Below, in pieces: positions 1-8,422 of a DNA stretch of 56,351 nucleotides. Numbering within the stretch: position 1 is the first letter of the stretch; each line of letters starts with the position of its first letter. The position numbers and the translations under genes are program-made. The DNA is taken from positions 1 through 56,351 of the forward strand of contig SKQL01000057.1 of assembly GCA_007119035.1 (NCBI GenBank), in the 5' to 3' direction. The notes beneath the pieces are model-generated. The model did no database searches and was not told where the DNA came from. It saw nothing but the letters and a program-made list of their open reading frames with translations. This stretch comes from Nitriliruptorales bacterium (lineage in GTDB: Bacteria; Actinomycetota; Nitriliruptoria; Euzebyales; Egibacteraceae).

Positions 1-294
1 AGTACCGTCGCAACCGCTATTGCCAGGACGGCAGCAGCTCCCGCGATCCGTCCGCCGAAGCGACCTGGCCGCTCAGAGGGTCGACTCCACGCCGCCTTGT
101 CATCCTTCACTGTCCGCCCCGCGGGGTCCCCTACTCCTCATGGCTCAATCCCGGTTGGAGGGCAACCGCTCGGAGCCTCGACGGGCGATGCGGGCGCTCG
201 GGGGGGCTAGTCCACGTCCCCTGCTCCTCCACAGCCATCCCTCCACTGGAGGCGGGACCCGGGTCCGGTCGCGCTCGACCAGGCGCCCGCCCAC
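1..294. other. Left-edge stretch without a supported gene
   Basis: I see no convincing gene here. The open frames on both strands are arginine- and proline-rich and look like GC-driven shadows. A 10-base perfect palindrome, CCCCGCGGGG, lies at 117-126. The stretch lies just downstream of the stop of the leftward FAD dehydrogenase, so it may hold that gene's terminator, but no clear stem with a T-run is visible. Confidence 0.5.
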
Positions 295-1725
295 CTACGC
301 GCCGACGTGAACGACCTTGCCGGGGTTCATGATGTCCTGCGGATCGAGGCATGCCTTGATCGCGCGCATCGTGTCGACCGCGTCACCGTGCTCCTCGACG
401 AGGTAGTCCATCTTCCCGAAGCCGACCCCGTGCTCGCCAGTGCAGGTCCCGCCCATCGCCAGCGCTCGGCGCACGAGCCGGCGATTGAGCTCCCTCGCCT
501 CCCGGACCTCCTCCTCGTCATCGGTGTCGATGAGGATCACGAGGTGGAAGTTGCCGTCCCCGACGTGCCCGACGAGGGGGGCGAGGAGGGAAGTCTCGGC
601 GAAGTCCCTCTTGGTCTCGCTGATGCACTCACCGAGGCGGGAGATCGGGACGCACACGTCGGTGGTGATCCCGCGACAGCCGGGACGCATGGCGAGCGCC
701 GCCCAGTACGCGTCGTGGCGGGCCTGCCAGAGGCGGTTGCGATCCTCGGTCCGCGTAGCCCACTCGAAGTCGGCTCCACCGCACTCGCCGGCGATCTCCT
801 GCACCTCCTTCGCCTGCTCGACGACCCCCTTCTCGGAGCCGTGGAACTCGAGGAAGAGCGTCGGCTCCAGAACGCAGTCCAGTCCCGAGAAGTCGTTCAC
901 CGCCTGAAGGCCGAGCTCGTCGAGCAGCTCCACACGGGCGACGGGGATGCCGAACTGGATGGTGGAGATCACCGCGGACACCGCGTCGTCGACGGTCGGG
1001 AAACGGCAGATCGCCGAGGATATGGCAGGGGGAACGCCCTGCAGGCGGACGGTCACCTCGGTGATGATCCCGAGGGTCCCCTCCGACCCGATGAAGAGGC
1101 GAGTGAGGTCGTACCCCGCCGAGGACTTCCGTGCCCGCGAGCCGGTCCGGATCACACGGCCGTCCGCGAGCACGACGGTCATGGCGAGGATGTTGTCCCG
1201 CATCGTCCCGTAACGCACCGCCGTGGTCCCCGACGCCCTCGTCGCGGCCATGCCGCCCAGCGACGCGTCCGCTCCCGGATCGATGGGGAAGAACAAGCCG
1301 TGGTCGCGCAACGAGTCGTTGAGCTGCTTGCGCGTCACGCCCGCCTGCACCGTCGCGTCAAGGTCGTCGACGTTGACCTCGAGGACCTGGTTCATCCCCG
1401 TCATCACGACGGCCACGCCCCCGTGTGTGGCGAGCACATGTCCCTCCAGCGACGTTCCCGCGCCGAAGGGGATGACGGGGGTTCGGTGCTGCGCGCAGAG
1501 CCGCACGAGCTCGCTGGCCTCCTCGGTCGACTCCAGGAAGGCCACCGCTTGGGGCGCCGGCGCGGAGAAGGAGGATTCGTCCATGCCGTAGTTGGCTCGC
1601 TCCGTCTCGTTCAGGGAGAGCCGATCCCCCAGCAACTCACGAAGCCCGTCGAGCAGATCCGCGGTGAGGGATGTGCCAGCGGTATCGGTGGCGATGGCCG
1701 ACCTCCGGGTCGAGCCGCCGGTCAC
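295..1725 (-). CDS. FAD-linked oxidase, D-lactate/glycolate dehydrogenase type
   Basis: A 476-residue flavoprotein of the GlcD/LDHD family, which oxidises a D-2-hydroxyacid (D-lactate, glycolate or similar) to the 2-oxoacid with FAD and passes electrons to a carrier. Visible are the PCMH-type FAD domain with PFGAGTSLEGH at about 86-96, the GSEGTLGIITE segment, the HVGDGNFH motif in the C-terminal half and the EHGVG segment near residue 431. Length and architecture fit the family. The GTG start at 1725 is the weakest part: an AGGAGG lies rather far (about 16 bases) upstream. It is transcribed divergently from the NIPSNAP/dehydrogenase operon across 109 bases with a tandem repeat, suggesting shared control. 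The exact substrate cannot be read from sequence. Confidence 0.88.
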   Translation of the reverse strand: MTGGSTRRSAIATDTAGTSLTADLLDGLRELLGDRLSLNETERANYGMDESSFSAPAPQAVAFLESTEEASELVRLCAQHRTPVIPFGAGTSLEGHVLATHGGVAVVMTGMNQVLEVNVDDLDATVQAGVTRKQLNDSLRDHGLFFPIDPGADASLGGMAATRASGTTAVRYGTMRDNILAMTVVLADGRVIRTGSRARKSSAGYDLTRLFIGSEGTLGIITEVTVRLQGVPPAISSAICRFPTVDDAVSAVISTIQFGIPVARVELLDELGLQAVNDFSGLDCVLEPTLFLEFHGSEKGVVEQAKEVQEIAGECGGADFEWATRTEDRNRLWQARHDAYWAALAMRPGCRGITTDVCVPISRLGECISETKRDFAETSLLAPLVGHVGDGNFHLVILIDTDDEEEVREARELNRRLVRRALAMGGTCTGEHGVGFGKMDYLVEEHGDAVDTMRAIKACLDPQDIMNPGKVVHVGA

Positions 1726-1761
1726 GACGGCGGGGTGGTCCTCCTGAGTCTATGGGCCTGT

Positions 1762-1791
1762 ACACGAGCCATGCAAACACGAGCCGTGCAA
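1762..1791. repeat. Tandem 15-bp direct repeat in divergent promoter region
   Basis: Two abutting copies of ACACGAGCC(A/G)TGCAA, at 1762-1776 and 1777-1791, differ at one base. They lie between the divergent starts of the FAD dehydrogenase (1725) and the NIPSNAP gene (1835). A pair of directly repeated boxes in such a gap is a plausible site for a regulator binding as a tandem dimer. No regulator can be assigned. Confidence 0.55.
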
Positions 1792-1834
1792 GGACGGCTT
1801 GCCCACCGCGCTGACACTGTGGCATGGTTCCGCA

Positions 1835-2149
1835 ATGATCATCGAAAAGCGCACCTACGTGCTCCATCCGGGTCGTGTGCCCGAGTACCTGAGGCTCTAC
1901 GAGGAGGAGGGGTTCGCGATCCAGGAACCTGTTCTCGGCAACCTCATCGGCTACTTCTACACCGAGATCGGCACGGCGAACGAGGTGATCCACATGTGGG
2001 GGTACGAGGACTACGCGGACCGTGATCGGCGGCGGGCCGAGCTCGCGGCGAGGCCCGACTGGCAGGCCTACCTCGCGAAGATCCTGCCCATGATCCGGAC
2101 CATGGAGAACGCGATCCTCAAGGGCGCGAGCATCTCCCCTATTCGATGA
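1835..2149 (+). CDS. NIPSNAP family protein
   Basis: A 104-residue protein with the NIPSNAP ferredoxin-like alpha+beta barrel signature: an N-terminal EKRTYVLHPGRVPEYL strand-helix, and the central IGYFYTEIG and HMWGYEDYADRDRRR segments. Such small proteins often sit in catabolic operons; their biochemical role is mostly unknown. An upstream TTG at 1799 is open, but family proteins begin close to the ATG at 1835. Its stop overlaps the next start (ATGA at 2146), so it is probably co-translated with the two dehydrogenases and the aldolase that follow. Confidence 0.85.
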   Translation: MIIEKRTYVLHPGRVPEYLRLYEEEGFAIQEPVLGNLIGYFYTEIGTANEVIHMWGYEDYADRDRRRAELAARPDWQAYLAKILPMIRTMENAILKGASISPIR

Positions 2150-3123
2150 GCGAGGCCCCCTCGGCCACCATCGTGGCCACGGATCCGGAGTGGCTCGAGC
2201 TCGACGTCGAGAGAGAGGTCCTCGAGCCCTTGGGGTTGTCGGTCGTGCGTGCACAGGGCCGTTCCCCCGAGGAGGTGCTGGCATCGGCCGAGGACGCGGT
2301 GGGCGTCCTCGTCCAGTACGCGACGATCGATGATTCCGTGCTCCGTGGACTGCCCGGCCTACGCATCGTCAGCCGCTACGGAGCCGGCGTCGACAGCGTC
2401 GATCTCGAGGCGGCACGGGCCCACGGCGTCTGGGTCGCCAACGTGCCCGACACGGGGACCGAGGAGGTCGCCGGGCACGCGAGCGCCATGCTGCTCGGCG
2501 TCATCCGGCACCTCCCCCATCACGACCACGCCATCCGCTCCGGCGTATGGGATTTCAAGACTGCGGGCTCCGTCCCACGCCTCAGTGAGCTGACGCTCGG
2601 CATCGTCGGGTTCGGCCGCATCGGCAAGGCGGTGGCAGAGGGAGTCGGCCACTGGTTCGGGCGGGTCGTCGCCCACGATCCCTACGCAGGCGATGCGGAC
2701 TGGCCGAGCTCGGTCGAGCGGCTCGGGATCGAGGAGCTCTTCTCGCAGAGCAACGCGGTGACCCTGCATCTGCCGCTCGGGCCCGACACCCAACAGCTCA
2801 TCGATAGCAGCCTCCTTGATCGGATGCCCTGGGGCAGCTACCTCGTCAACACCGCGCGCGGTGGCCTGGTGGACCCCGTGGCGGTGCGCGAGGCGCTTGA
2901 CTCGGGTGCGCTCGCGGGCGCGGGCCTCGATGTGCTCGCCCCCGAGCCGCCGCCCACGGACCATCCGCTGCTCGGTCACGACTCGGTCACGCTGAGCCCG
3001 CACGCAGCCTGGTACTCCGACCAGAGCCTGATCGATCTGCGGCGCGCTGCGGCCCAGAACATCGCCCGCTGGTGGCAGGACGGCGAGCCACGCCGCTACG
3101 TCGTCGGCCCGAGCAAGCGATAG
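2146..3123 (+). CDS. D-2-hydroxyacid dehydrogenase, CtBP-like
   Basis: A 325-residue NAD-dependent dehydrogenase of the D-isomer-specific 2-hydroxyacid family. The Rossmann motif GFGRIG is followed by an HDPY segment. The catalytic triad is visible as Arg in NTARGG, Glu in LAPEPP and His in SPHAAWYS. The PHxAWYS form is typical of the C-terminal-binding-protein-like branch. It probably interconverts a 2-oxoacid and a D-2-hydroxyacid in the island's pathway. It is second in a four-gene operon and overlaps the NIPSNAP gene by four bases. It is clearly paralogous to the protein at 15875-16870, sharing EREVLEPLG near the N-terminus and a LVQY segment. Confidence 0.9.
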   Translation: MSEAPSATIVATDPEWLELDVEREVLEPLGLSVVRAQGRSPEEVLASAEDAVGVLVQYATIDDSVLRGLPGLRIVSRYGAGVDSVDLEAARAHGVWVANVPDTGTEEVAGHASAMLLGVIRHLPHHDHAIRSGVWDFKTAGSVPRLSELTLGIVGFGRIGKAVAEGVGHWFGRVVAHDPYAGDADWPSSVERLGIEELFSQSNAVTLHLPLGPDTQQLIDSSLLDRMPWGSYLVNTARGGLVDPVAVREALDSGALAGAGLDVLAPEPPPTDHPLLGHDSVTLSPHAAWYSDQSLIDLRRAAAQNIARWWQDGEPRRYVVGPSKR

Positions 3124-3142
3124 GCCCGTAGGAAGGGACGAG

Positions 3143-4180
3143 ATGTTCACGGTGGGAGTGACGCGGGACTTCCTGACCCCCGAGGGCGAGCTCGGTTTCG
3201 GCGACATCGGACTGGGATTGCTCGACGACGCCGAAGGCGTGGCCTGGGAGTTCCTGCCCGACGATGTCACCGAGTTGCGACCCCAGGACATCGCCCCCTA
3301 TGACGCGCTGCTCGTGCTCGGCCCCCGCATCACGCGTGCGACGTTGTCAGGCAACGACCGGCTCTCGCTCGTTGCGCGGTTCGGGGTCGGGTACGACTCG
3401 GTCGACGTGGAGGCGTGCACCGACCATGGGGTGCTGCTCACGATCACACCCGACGGGGTCCGTCGCCCGATGGGCGTCGCCACCCTCACCGCGATGCTCG
3501 CGCTCAGCCATCGACTGGTCGCGAAGGACCGCTTGACGCGTGCCGGCAGATGGCACGACCGCCTGGACTGGATGGGCATGGGCCTCACCGGTCGGACCCT
3601 CGGCGTGGTGGGCCTGGGCAACATCGCCACGGAGTTCCTGCAGCTCGCCGCTCCCCTCGGGATGCGCGTCCTCGCCCACGACCCCTACGCGACCGCTGAG
3701 CATGCGGCGCGGGTCGGCGCGGAGCTGGTGGACCTGGACACGCTGCTGTCGACCTCGGATGTCGTCAGTATCCATTGCGCGCTGACCGAGGAGACGCGCC
3801 ACCTCATCGACGCGGACAAGCTCAGGCTGATGAGACCGACCGGTTTGCTCCTCAACCTCTCGCGCGGGCCCATCGTCGACGAGCGGGCCCTGACCGACGC
3901 CCTGCGTGAGCGACGCATCGGGGGCGCCGCGCTCGACGTCTTCGAGGAGGAGCCGACCGACCCCGACAACGAGCTGCTGACGCTCGACAACGTCATCGTC
4001 ACTCCACACGCCCTGTGCTGGACCGACGAGCTTGCCTGGGGAAACGGCAGCAGCGCGTGCCGCTCGATCTTGGAGGTGGCGTCCGGGCTGGTGCCGGAGA
4101 CCGTCGTGAACAAGCAGGTGGCTCACCATCCTGAGCTGAACGAGAGACTACGTACCTACTCGGAGCGGAGGACCCCGTGA
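3143..4180 (+). CDS. D-2-hydroxyacid dehydrogenase
   Basis: A 345-residue member of the D-isomer-specific 2-hydroxyacid dehydrogenase family, more divergent than its upstream neighbour. The nucleotide-binding loop reads GLGNIA, with Ala replacing the last Gly of GxGxxG. The catalytic Arg is in NLSRGPIVDE, the Glu in FEEEPTD and the His in TPHALCWTDE. A GGAAGGGACGAG Shine-Dalgarno lies just before the ATG, 19 bases after the preceding stop. The next gene starts inside its stop (GTGA at 4177). The substrate is unknown; adjacency to an HpcH/HpaI aldolase suggests a hydroxypyruvate- or oxoacid-linked step. Confidence 0.88.
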   Translation: MFTVGVTRDFLTPEGELGFGDIGLGLLDDAEGVAWEFLPDDVTELRPQDIAPYDALLVLGPRITRATLSGNDRLSLVARFGVGYDSVDVEACTDHGVLLTITPDGVRRPMGVATLTAMLALSHRLVAKDRLTRAGRWHDRLDWMGMGLTGRTLGVVGLGNIATEFLQLAAPLGMRVLAHDPYATAEHAARVGAELVDLDTLLSTSDVVSIHCALTEETRHLIDADKLRLMRPTGLLLNLSRGPIVDERALTDALRERRIGGAALDVFEEEPTDPDNELLTLDNVIVTPHALCWTDELAWGNGSSACRSILEVASGLVPETVVNKQVAHHPELNERLRTYSERRTP

Positions 4181-4953
4181 GACGCAATGCGATGAAGCAG
4201 CGACTGGGAGACGGTGGCACCGCCGTCGGCTCCATGGTCTTCGAGTTCAAGACCCCCGGGATCGCCCGGATCGCCGCCGCCAGCGGCGCGGAGTTCGTGG
4301 TCTTCGACATGGAGCACACGGGTTGGCACGACGAGACGGTGGCCATGCTGATGGCGACCGCGCGGTCCACCGATCTCGTGCCGCTCGTGCGGGTCCCCGG
4401 CAAGCTCTACCACCTCCTGTCCCGCCCGATGGACGCGGGCGCCCTAGGCCTGATGGTCCCGATGGTCGAGAGCGCGGAGCAGGCCAGGAGCCTCGTCGAC
4501 TCCATCAAGTACCCGCCGGTCGGCTCGCGGGGGGCCGCGTTCGGGATCGCCCATGACGACTACATCCCGGGCGACGTGACCGCGACGATGACCGCGGCCA
4601 ACAACGAGGGTCTCCTCCTCACGCAGATCGAGAGTGTGGAAGGGCTCAAGAACGTCGACGAGATAGCCGCGGTCGACGGGGTGGACATCGTGTGGCTCGG
4701 ACAGTTCGACCTGACCGCGTCGATGGGCATCCCGGGCCAGTTCACCAACCAGCGCTACCTCGACGGCGTCGCTGCGATCGTCGAAGCGGCTGACCGCCAC
4801 GGCAAGGCCGCGGGGTTCATGGCGACGAGCCCCGAGGAGGCTGCGTGGGCCTTCGACCAGGGCTTCCGTGCGGTGGCCTACTGGGCCGACCTGTGGATCT
4901 ACGGGTCGGCGCTCAAGCAGGGCCTGGATCAGATACGCGACCACCTGAGCTAG
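4177..4953 (+). CDS. HpcH/HpaI family aldolase
   Basis: A 258-residue class II (metal-dependent) aldolase of the HpcH/HpaI/citrate-lyase TIM-barrel family. Members reversibly split 4-hydroxy-2-oxoacids into pyruvate (or a homologue) and an aldehyde. The family's acidic/His signature FDMEHTGWHDE is at about 45-55, PPVGSRG in the middle, the metal ligand Glu in LTQIESVEG and the Asp in GQFDLTASMG. It starts with GTG overlapping the upstream stop and ends the operon. Downstream, a pair of CCCGATCGGG palindromes separates it from the convergent dehydrogenase. The aldehyde product could be handled by the aldehyde dehydrogenase at 5923-7392 (inference). Confidence 0.88.
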   Translation: MRRNAMKQRLGDGGTAVGSMVFEFKTPGIARIAAASGAEFVVFDMEHTGWHDETVAMLMATARSTDLVPLVRVPGKLYHLLSRPMDAGALGLMVPMVESAEQARSLVDSIKYPPVGSRGAAFGIAHDDYIPGDVTATMTAANNEGLLLTQIESVEGLKNVDEIAAVDGVDIVWLGQFDLTASMGIPGQFTNQRYLDGVAAIVEAADRHGKAAGFMATSPEEAAWAFDQGFRAVAYWADLWIYGSALKQGLDQIRDHLS

Positions 4954-4962
4954 GGCGTCCGC

Positions 4963-5003
4963 CCCGATCGGGAGCCGTGCGCCTACCCGATCGGGAGCCG
5001 TGC
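4963..5003. terminator. Two direct repeats carrying self-complementary arms, convergent gene end
   Basis: The 18-mer CCCGATCGGGAGCCGTGC occurs at 4963-4980 and again at 4986-5003. Each copy contains the perfect palindrome CCCGATCGGG. The two palindromes can also pair with each other across a 13-base loop. They sit between the convergent stops of the aldolase (4953) and the leftward dehydrogenase (5006), so a bidirectional terminator is the simplest reading, although no T-run is seen. Confidence 0.5.
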
Positions 5004-5005
5004 CT

Positions 5006-5926
5006 CTAGTAGCCGCGCCTGGCGTCGACGACGCCCAAGAGGTCCTCTCCGGCAGCGAACCGGCGGACGTTCTCCTCGACGCGGGCGCTGAGATTGGCCA
5101 TCATCTGCTCGGGAGGGTTCGAGACGTGAGGCGTCACGACGGCGCGCGGGTGCCCCCACAGCGGATGGCCATCGGGCAACGGCTCGGGGTCGGTGACGTC
5201 GAGAGCCGCGCCACCGATCACGCCTCGATCGAGCGCGTCGACGAGCGCGTCGGTATCGATGAGGTTGCCGCGGGCGATGTTCACGAGCCACGCGTGCTCC
5301 CGCATGGCCGACAGTGCGCCCGCGTCCACGAGATGTGCGGTCTCGGAGGTCGCGGGCGCGCCGATCACCACGTGATCGGCGACGGGCCACACCTGCCCGA
5401 CCTCGCTCGCTGGCAGGCTGTGGGCCGCACCAGGCACCTCGCGACCGCTTCTCGTCACCGCCCACACGTCGACACCGAACGGCTCGAGCAGCCCGATCAG
5501 CTCCTGCCCGATGCCGCCGCATCCCACGATCGCCACCGACGAGCCCATGAGCGGCCGGCCGAAGCGCTGCTCCTGGTCCCAGGAGGTCGCACGGACGCAC
5601 TCGGGGATGCGGCGGGCACCCGCCAGCATCAACGCGAGCGCGTGCTCGGCTACGGTGGGCGCGTACGCACCCTGCGCGGCGGTGAACGTCCGGCGCCCGT
5701 CGATCGCCCCGCTATCGAGCCAGTGCCCCACACCTGCGGAGGGAAGCTGCACCCACTCGACGCCATCATGGACCGCGGTGCCGAAGTCTGGGCTCCCGAA
5801 GCCCATCCAGACGACCGCACGGGCGTCCGCAGGCTCGACGAGCTCACCGCCGCCCCGCTCGACAGCCTCGACGATCAGGGGGTGCGCCTCGGGCCCGACG
5901 TGGACGGGTACCGCCTGGGGGCTCAT
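5006..5926 (-). CDS. D-2-hydroxyacid dehydrogenase
   Basis: A 306-residue NAD(P)-dependent D-2-hydroxyacid dehydrogenase, short for the family. The Rossmann motif is GCGGIG; catalytic residues appear as Arg in NIARGNLID, Glu in TDPEPLPDGHPLWG and His in TPHVSNPP. The HPLWG/NPP form resembles the glyoxylate/hydroxypyruvate-reductase-like branch. Its ATG at 5926 overlaps the TGA of the aldehyde dehydrogenase (ATGA), so both are read from one transcript starting near 7.4 kb. It is the third of four such dehydrogenases in the window. Confidence 0.88.
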   Translation of the reverse strand: MSPQAVPVHVGPEAHPLIVEAVERGGGELVEPADARAVVWMGFGSPDFGTAVHDGVEWVQLPSAGVGHWLDSGAIDGRRTFTAAQGAYAPTVAEHALALMLAGARRIPECVRATSWDQEQRFGRPLMGSSVAIVGCGGIGQELIGLLEPFGVDVWAVTRSGREVPGAAHSLPASEVGQVWPVADHVVIGAPATSETAHLVDAGALSAMREHAWLVNIARGNLIDTDALVDALDRGVIGGAALDVTDPEPLPDGHPLWGHPRAVVTPHVSNPPEQMMANLSARVEENVRRFAAGEDLLGVVDARRGY

Positions 5927-7392
5927 CGCTCGTCGGGGGTCGTCACGGACAGCGCGACCGTCTTCACCTGGGTGAACTCATTGATCGCCTCAAGTCCCTT
6001 CTCACGCCCGAACCCGGAGCGCTTGTAGCCACCGAACGGCAACGGCACCCCGCCGCCCGCGCCGTACGAGTTGATGTAGACCTGCCCGCTCTGGAGGTGC
6101 CGGGCGAGCCACATGGCCCGGTCGACGTCGCGGGTCCAGACCGCGGAGATCAGCCCGAAGTCCGTGCTGTCCGCCACCCGTAGCGCCTCCGCGTCGTCAT
6201 CGACGGTGAGGACCGCGAGCACCGGGCCGAACACCTCCTCGTTGGCCAGGCGCATGTCGGTGGTGACGCCGTCGAAGACCGTCGGTTCGACGAAGTTGCC
6301 TGAGCCGTCGAGGGAGCCTCCCCCGGCCACGAGGTCGGCCCCCTCCTCCTTGCCGACCTCGATGTAGCCCATGACCCGCTCACGTTGGGGCGGCGTGATC
6401 AGGGGGCCCATGTCGGGGTCCTCGAGGCCCGGGCCGACCCGGAGCGCGCCGACGGACTCGGTCAGGCGCTCGAGCATCTCTTCGTGGCGGGAGCGCTGCA
6501 CGATCAATCGACTCCCGGCCGAGCATGTCTGGCCGCAGTTCTGCACGAGCGCCTTCGTGATCACGGGGACCGCCCGCGCGAGGTCGGCGTCGTCGAGGAC
6601 GATGCTGGGGGACTTGCCGCCGAGCTCCATGGTCAACGGCTTGAGGTTCTCCGCAGCCGCGGCCATGACCTTTCGTCCTGTCTCGATCCCGCCCGTGAAG
6701 GAGATGTGGTCGACCTCGTCGCTCGAGGCGAGCGCAGCGCCCGCGCTCGCTCCGAGGCCGGGGACCACGTTGACGACACCGGGAGGTGCACCCGCGTCCC
6801 GGAGGATCCGCGCGAGCGTCAGTGTAGTGAGCGGTGCCTCCTCCGCAGGTTTGAGCACACACGCATTACCCGCGGCGAGCGACGCTCCGAGCGTCCGGCC
6901 GCTGATCTGCATCGGGTAGTTCCAGGGAATGATGTGACCCGTCACGCCGACGGGCTCGCGGAACGTGAAGGCGAAGTTGTTCCCATCCAAAGGGATCGTG
7001 TCGCCGTAGATCTTGTCCGCGTACCCGCCGTAGAACTCGAAGTAGTCCGCCGCGATCGCCACGTCCGCCTTGGCCTGTGCCAGGGGCTTGCCGGTGTCGG
7101 CGGACTCGGTCTCCGCGAGCTCTTCCGCGAGCGCCCGGATTCCCTCCGCGGTGCGCAACAGCACCTGCCCGCGCTCCCGTGGGGGGCGGGCCGCCCAGGC
7201 GGGCTGCGCCGAACGCGCTGCACGTAGGGCCCGTGCGATGTCAGAAGGCTGCGCGGCGCTCACCTCGGCGAGCGCCTGACCAGTGGATGGGTCCACATCG
7301 ATGAACGTCTCGCCTGTGTCCGCAGCGACGAACTCGCCGTCGATGAACAGTTCTCGTACCGCTTGCGCGGGCTCGGCGGTGATGGATGACAA
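5923..7392 (-). CDS. Aldehyde dehydrogenase (NAD-dependent)
   Basis: A 489-residue aldehyde dehydrogenase if translation starts at the TTG at 7392, which has GAGGAG about eight bases upstream; the open frame extends further but loses family similarity. Motifs: PWNYP with the oxyanion Asn at about 158, Lys181 in VLKPAEEAPLT, FTGGIETGR, the general base Glu256 in ELGGKSPSIV, and the nucleophile Cys290 in NCGQTCSAGSR. It probably oxidises a small or sugar-derived aldehyde to the acid. It is divergent from the rhodanese across 124 bases and overlaps the downstream dehydrogenase by four. The substrate cannot be inferred with confidence. Confidence 0.92.
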   Translation of the reverse strand: MSSITAEPAQAVRELFIDGEFVAADTGETFIDVDPSTGQALAEVSAAQPSDIARALRAARSAQPAWAARPPRERGQVLLRTAEGIRALAEELAETESADTGKPLAQAKADVAIAADYFEFYGGYADKIYGDTIPLDGNNFAFTFREPVGVTGHIIPWNYPMQISGRTLGASLAAGNACVLKPAEEAPLTTLTLARILRDAGAPPGVVNVVPGLGASAGAALASSDEVDHISFTGGIETGRKVMAAAAENLKPLTMELGGKSPSIVLDDADLARAVPVITKALVQNCGQTCSAGSRLIVQRSRHEEMLERLTESVGALRVGPGLEDPDMGPLITPPQRERVMGYIEVGKEEGADLVAGGGSLDGSGNFVEPTVFDGVTTDMRLANEEVFGPVLAVLTVDDDAEALRVADSTDFGLISAVWTRDVDRAMWLARHLQSGQVYINSYGAGGGVPLPFGGYKRSGFGREKGLEAINEFTQVKTVALSVTTPDER

Positions 7393-7516
7393 CGATGGCT
7401 CCTCGGGTCGCAGGTCTCCCCCAGCATCTCGCGCTTTCCCGAGGGAGGCAAGCCGGCGCCCTGCTAGTATGCATCGGCCCCGGAGATGGTCGACGAGCCG
7501 GCAGGAAGGCAGGGCT

Positions 7517-8308
7517 ATGCACCCACAACCGCTGGTGGACGAGGCTTGGCTCCGTGAGCACCTGGAGGATCCCCGGGTGCGCATCGTCGACTGCCGGTTC
7601 TTCCTCGGCGACGCCCGGGCGGGCCGGCGGGCCTATCTCGAGGAGCACATCGCGGGGGCGACGTTCGTGGACCTCGACACTGAGCTCGCAGACCCGCCCG
7701 GCGCCGGGGGCAGGCATCCGCTGCCGGACTCGGAGACCTTCGGCACGGCCGCCCGGGCGGCGGGCATCAGCGGGGACACGACCGTGGTGGCCTACGACCA
7801 GTCGATGACGGGAGGCGCGGCGCGCCTGTGGTGGCTGCTGCGCCACTTCGGCCACGTCCACGCGGCCGTCCTCGAGGGTGGGATGGCGGCCTGGGAAGGC
7901 CCGACCGCCGCCGGGGACGGTCGTCCCCCGCCCGGCGACTTCCGGCCGCGCGAGCCCCGCGAGGACACACGCGGCGCCCACGAGCTGTGCGCCGACCTGG
8001 GCGGGAATGACCGGCTGCTGCTCGACGCGCGCGCACCGGAGCGCTTCCTCGGCGCCGCTGAGCCTGTCGACCCGGTCGCCGGGCGGATCCCCGGCGCGCT
8101 GAACCTGCCCGCCTCGGAGGCCCTGACACCCCCCGGGGAGCTGCTGACCGACGACCGTGAGCTCGTCGCCTACTGCGGTTCCGGGGTCTCCGCCTGTGTC
8201 GTCGTGCTGGGGTTCGCCGCCGCGGGACGTGACGACGTCAAGCTGTACCCGGGGTCGTGGAGTGAGTGGTGCGGCCTGGGCCTCCCGCACACGTCAGGGG
8301 CGCCCTGA
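7517..8308 (+). CDS. Thiosulfate/3-mercaptopyruvate sulfurtransferase (rhodanese)
   Basis: A 263-residue tandem-rhodanese protein. The N-terminal, catalytically silent domain (about 1-130) carries IVDCRFFLGD, and the C-terminal domain carries the active-site loop YCGSGVSAC, which matches the CG(S/T)GV(T/S)A form of thiosulfate:cyanide and 3-mercaptopyruvate sulfurtransferases. It transfers sulfane sulfur through the loop Cys. The ATG at 7517 is preferred over earlier open codons because the family begins just before the LVDEAWL segment. It is cytoplasmic, with no signal peptide. Its link to the surrounding acid catabolism is not evident. Confidence 0.9.
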   Translation: MHPQPLVDEAWLREHLEDPRVRIVDCRFFLGDARAGRRAYLEEHIAGATFVDLDTELADPPGAGGRHPLPDSETFGTAARAAGISGDTTVVAYDQSMTGGAARLWWLLRHFGHVHAAVLEGGMAAWEGPTAAGDGRPPPGDFRPREPREDTRGAHELCADLGGNDRLLLDARAPERFLGAAEPVDPVAGRIPGALNLPASEALTPPGELLTDDRELVAYCGSGVSACVVVLGFAAAGRDDVKLYPGSWSEWCGLGLPHTSGAP

Positions 8309-8422
8309 CCTGCCCGTGACCCTCGCAGCGCAGGAGGATCTCCGCTTGCTAGCGGTACTCGCACCTGCGTAGATTCGGTGCGCGAGCCGACCCCAGCGCC
8401 CGAGCGGATAGGAACCCGAGCC

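Noticed and set aside
20-310. 96-codon rightward frame at the left edge
   Set aside because: Arg/Pro/Ser-rich, overlaps the end of the FAD dehydrogenase gene and shows no family features.
307-2025. 572-codon rightward frame opposite the FAD dehydrogenase
   Set aside because: It is antisense to a clear family member and rich in Arg, His, Asp and Glu without motifs; a GC-codon shadow.
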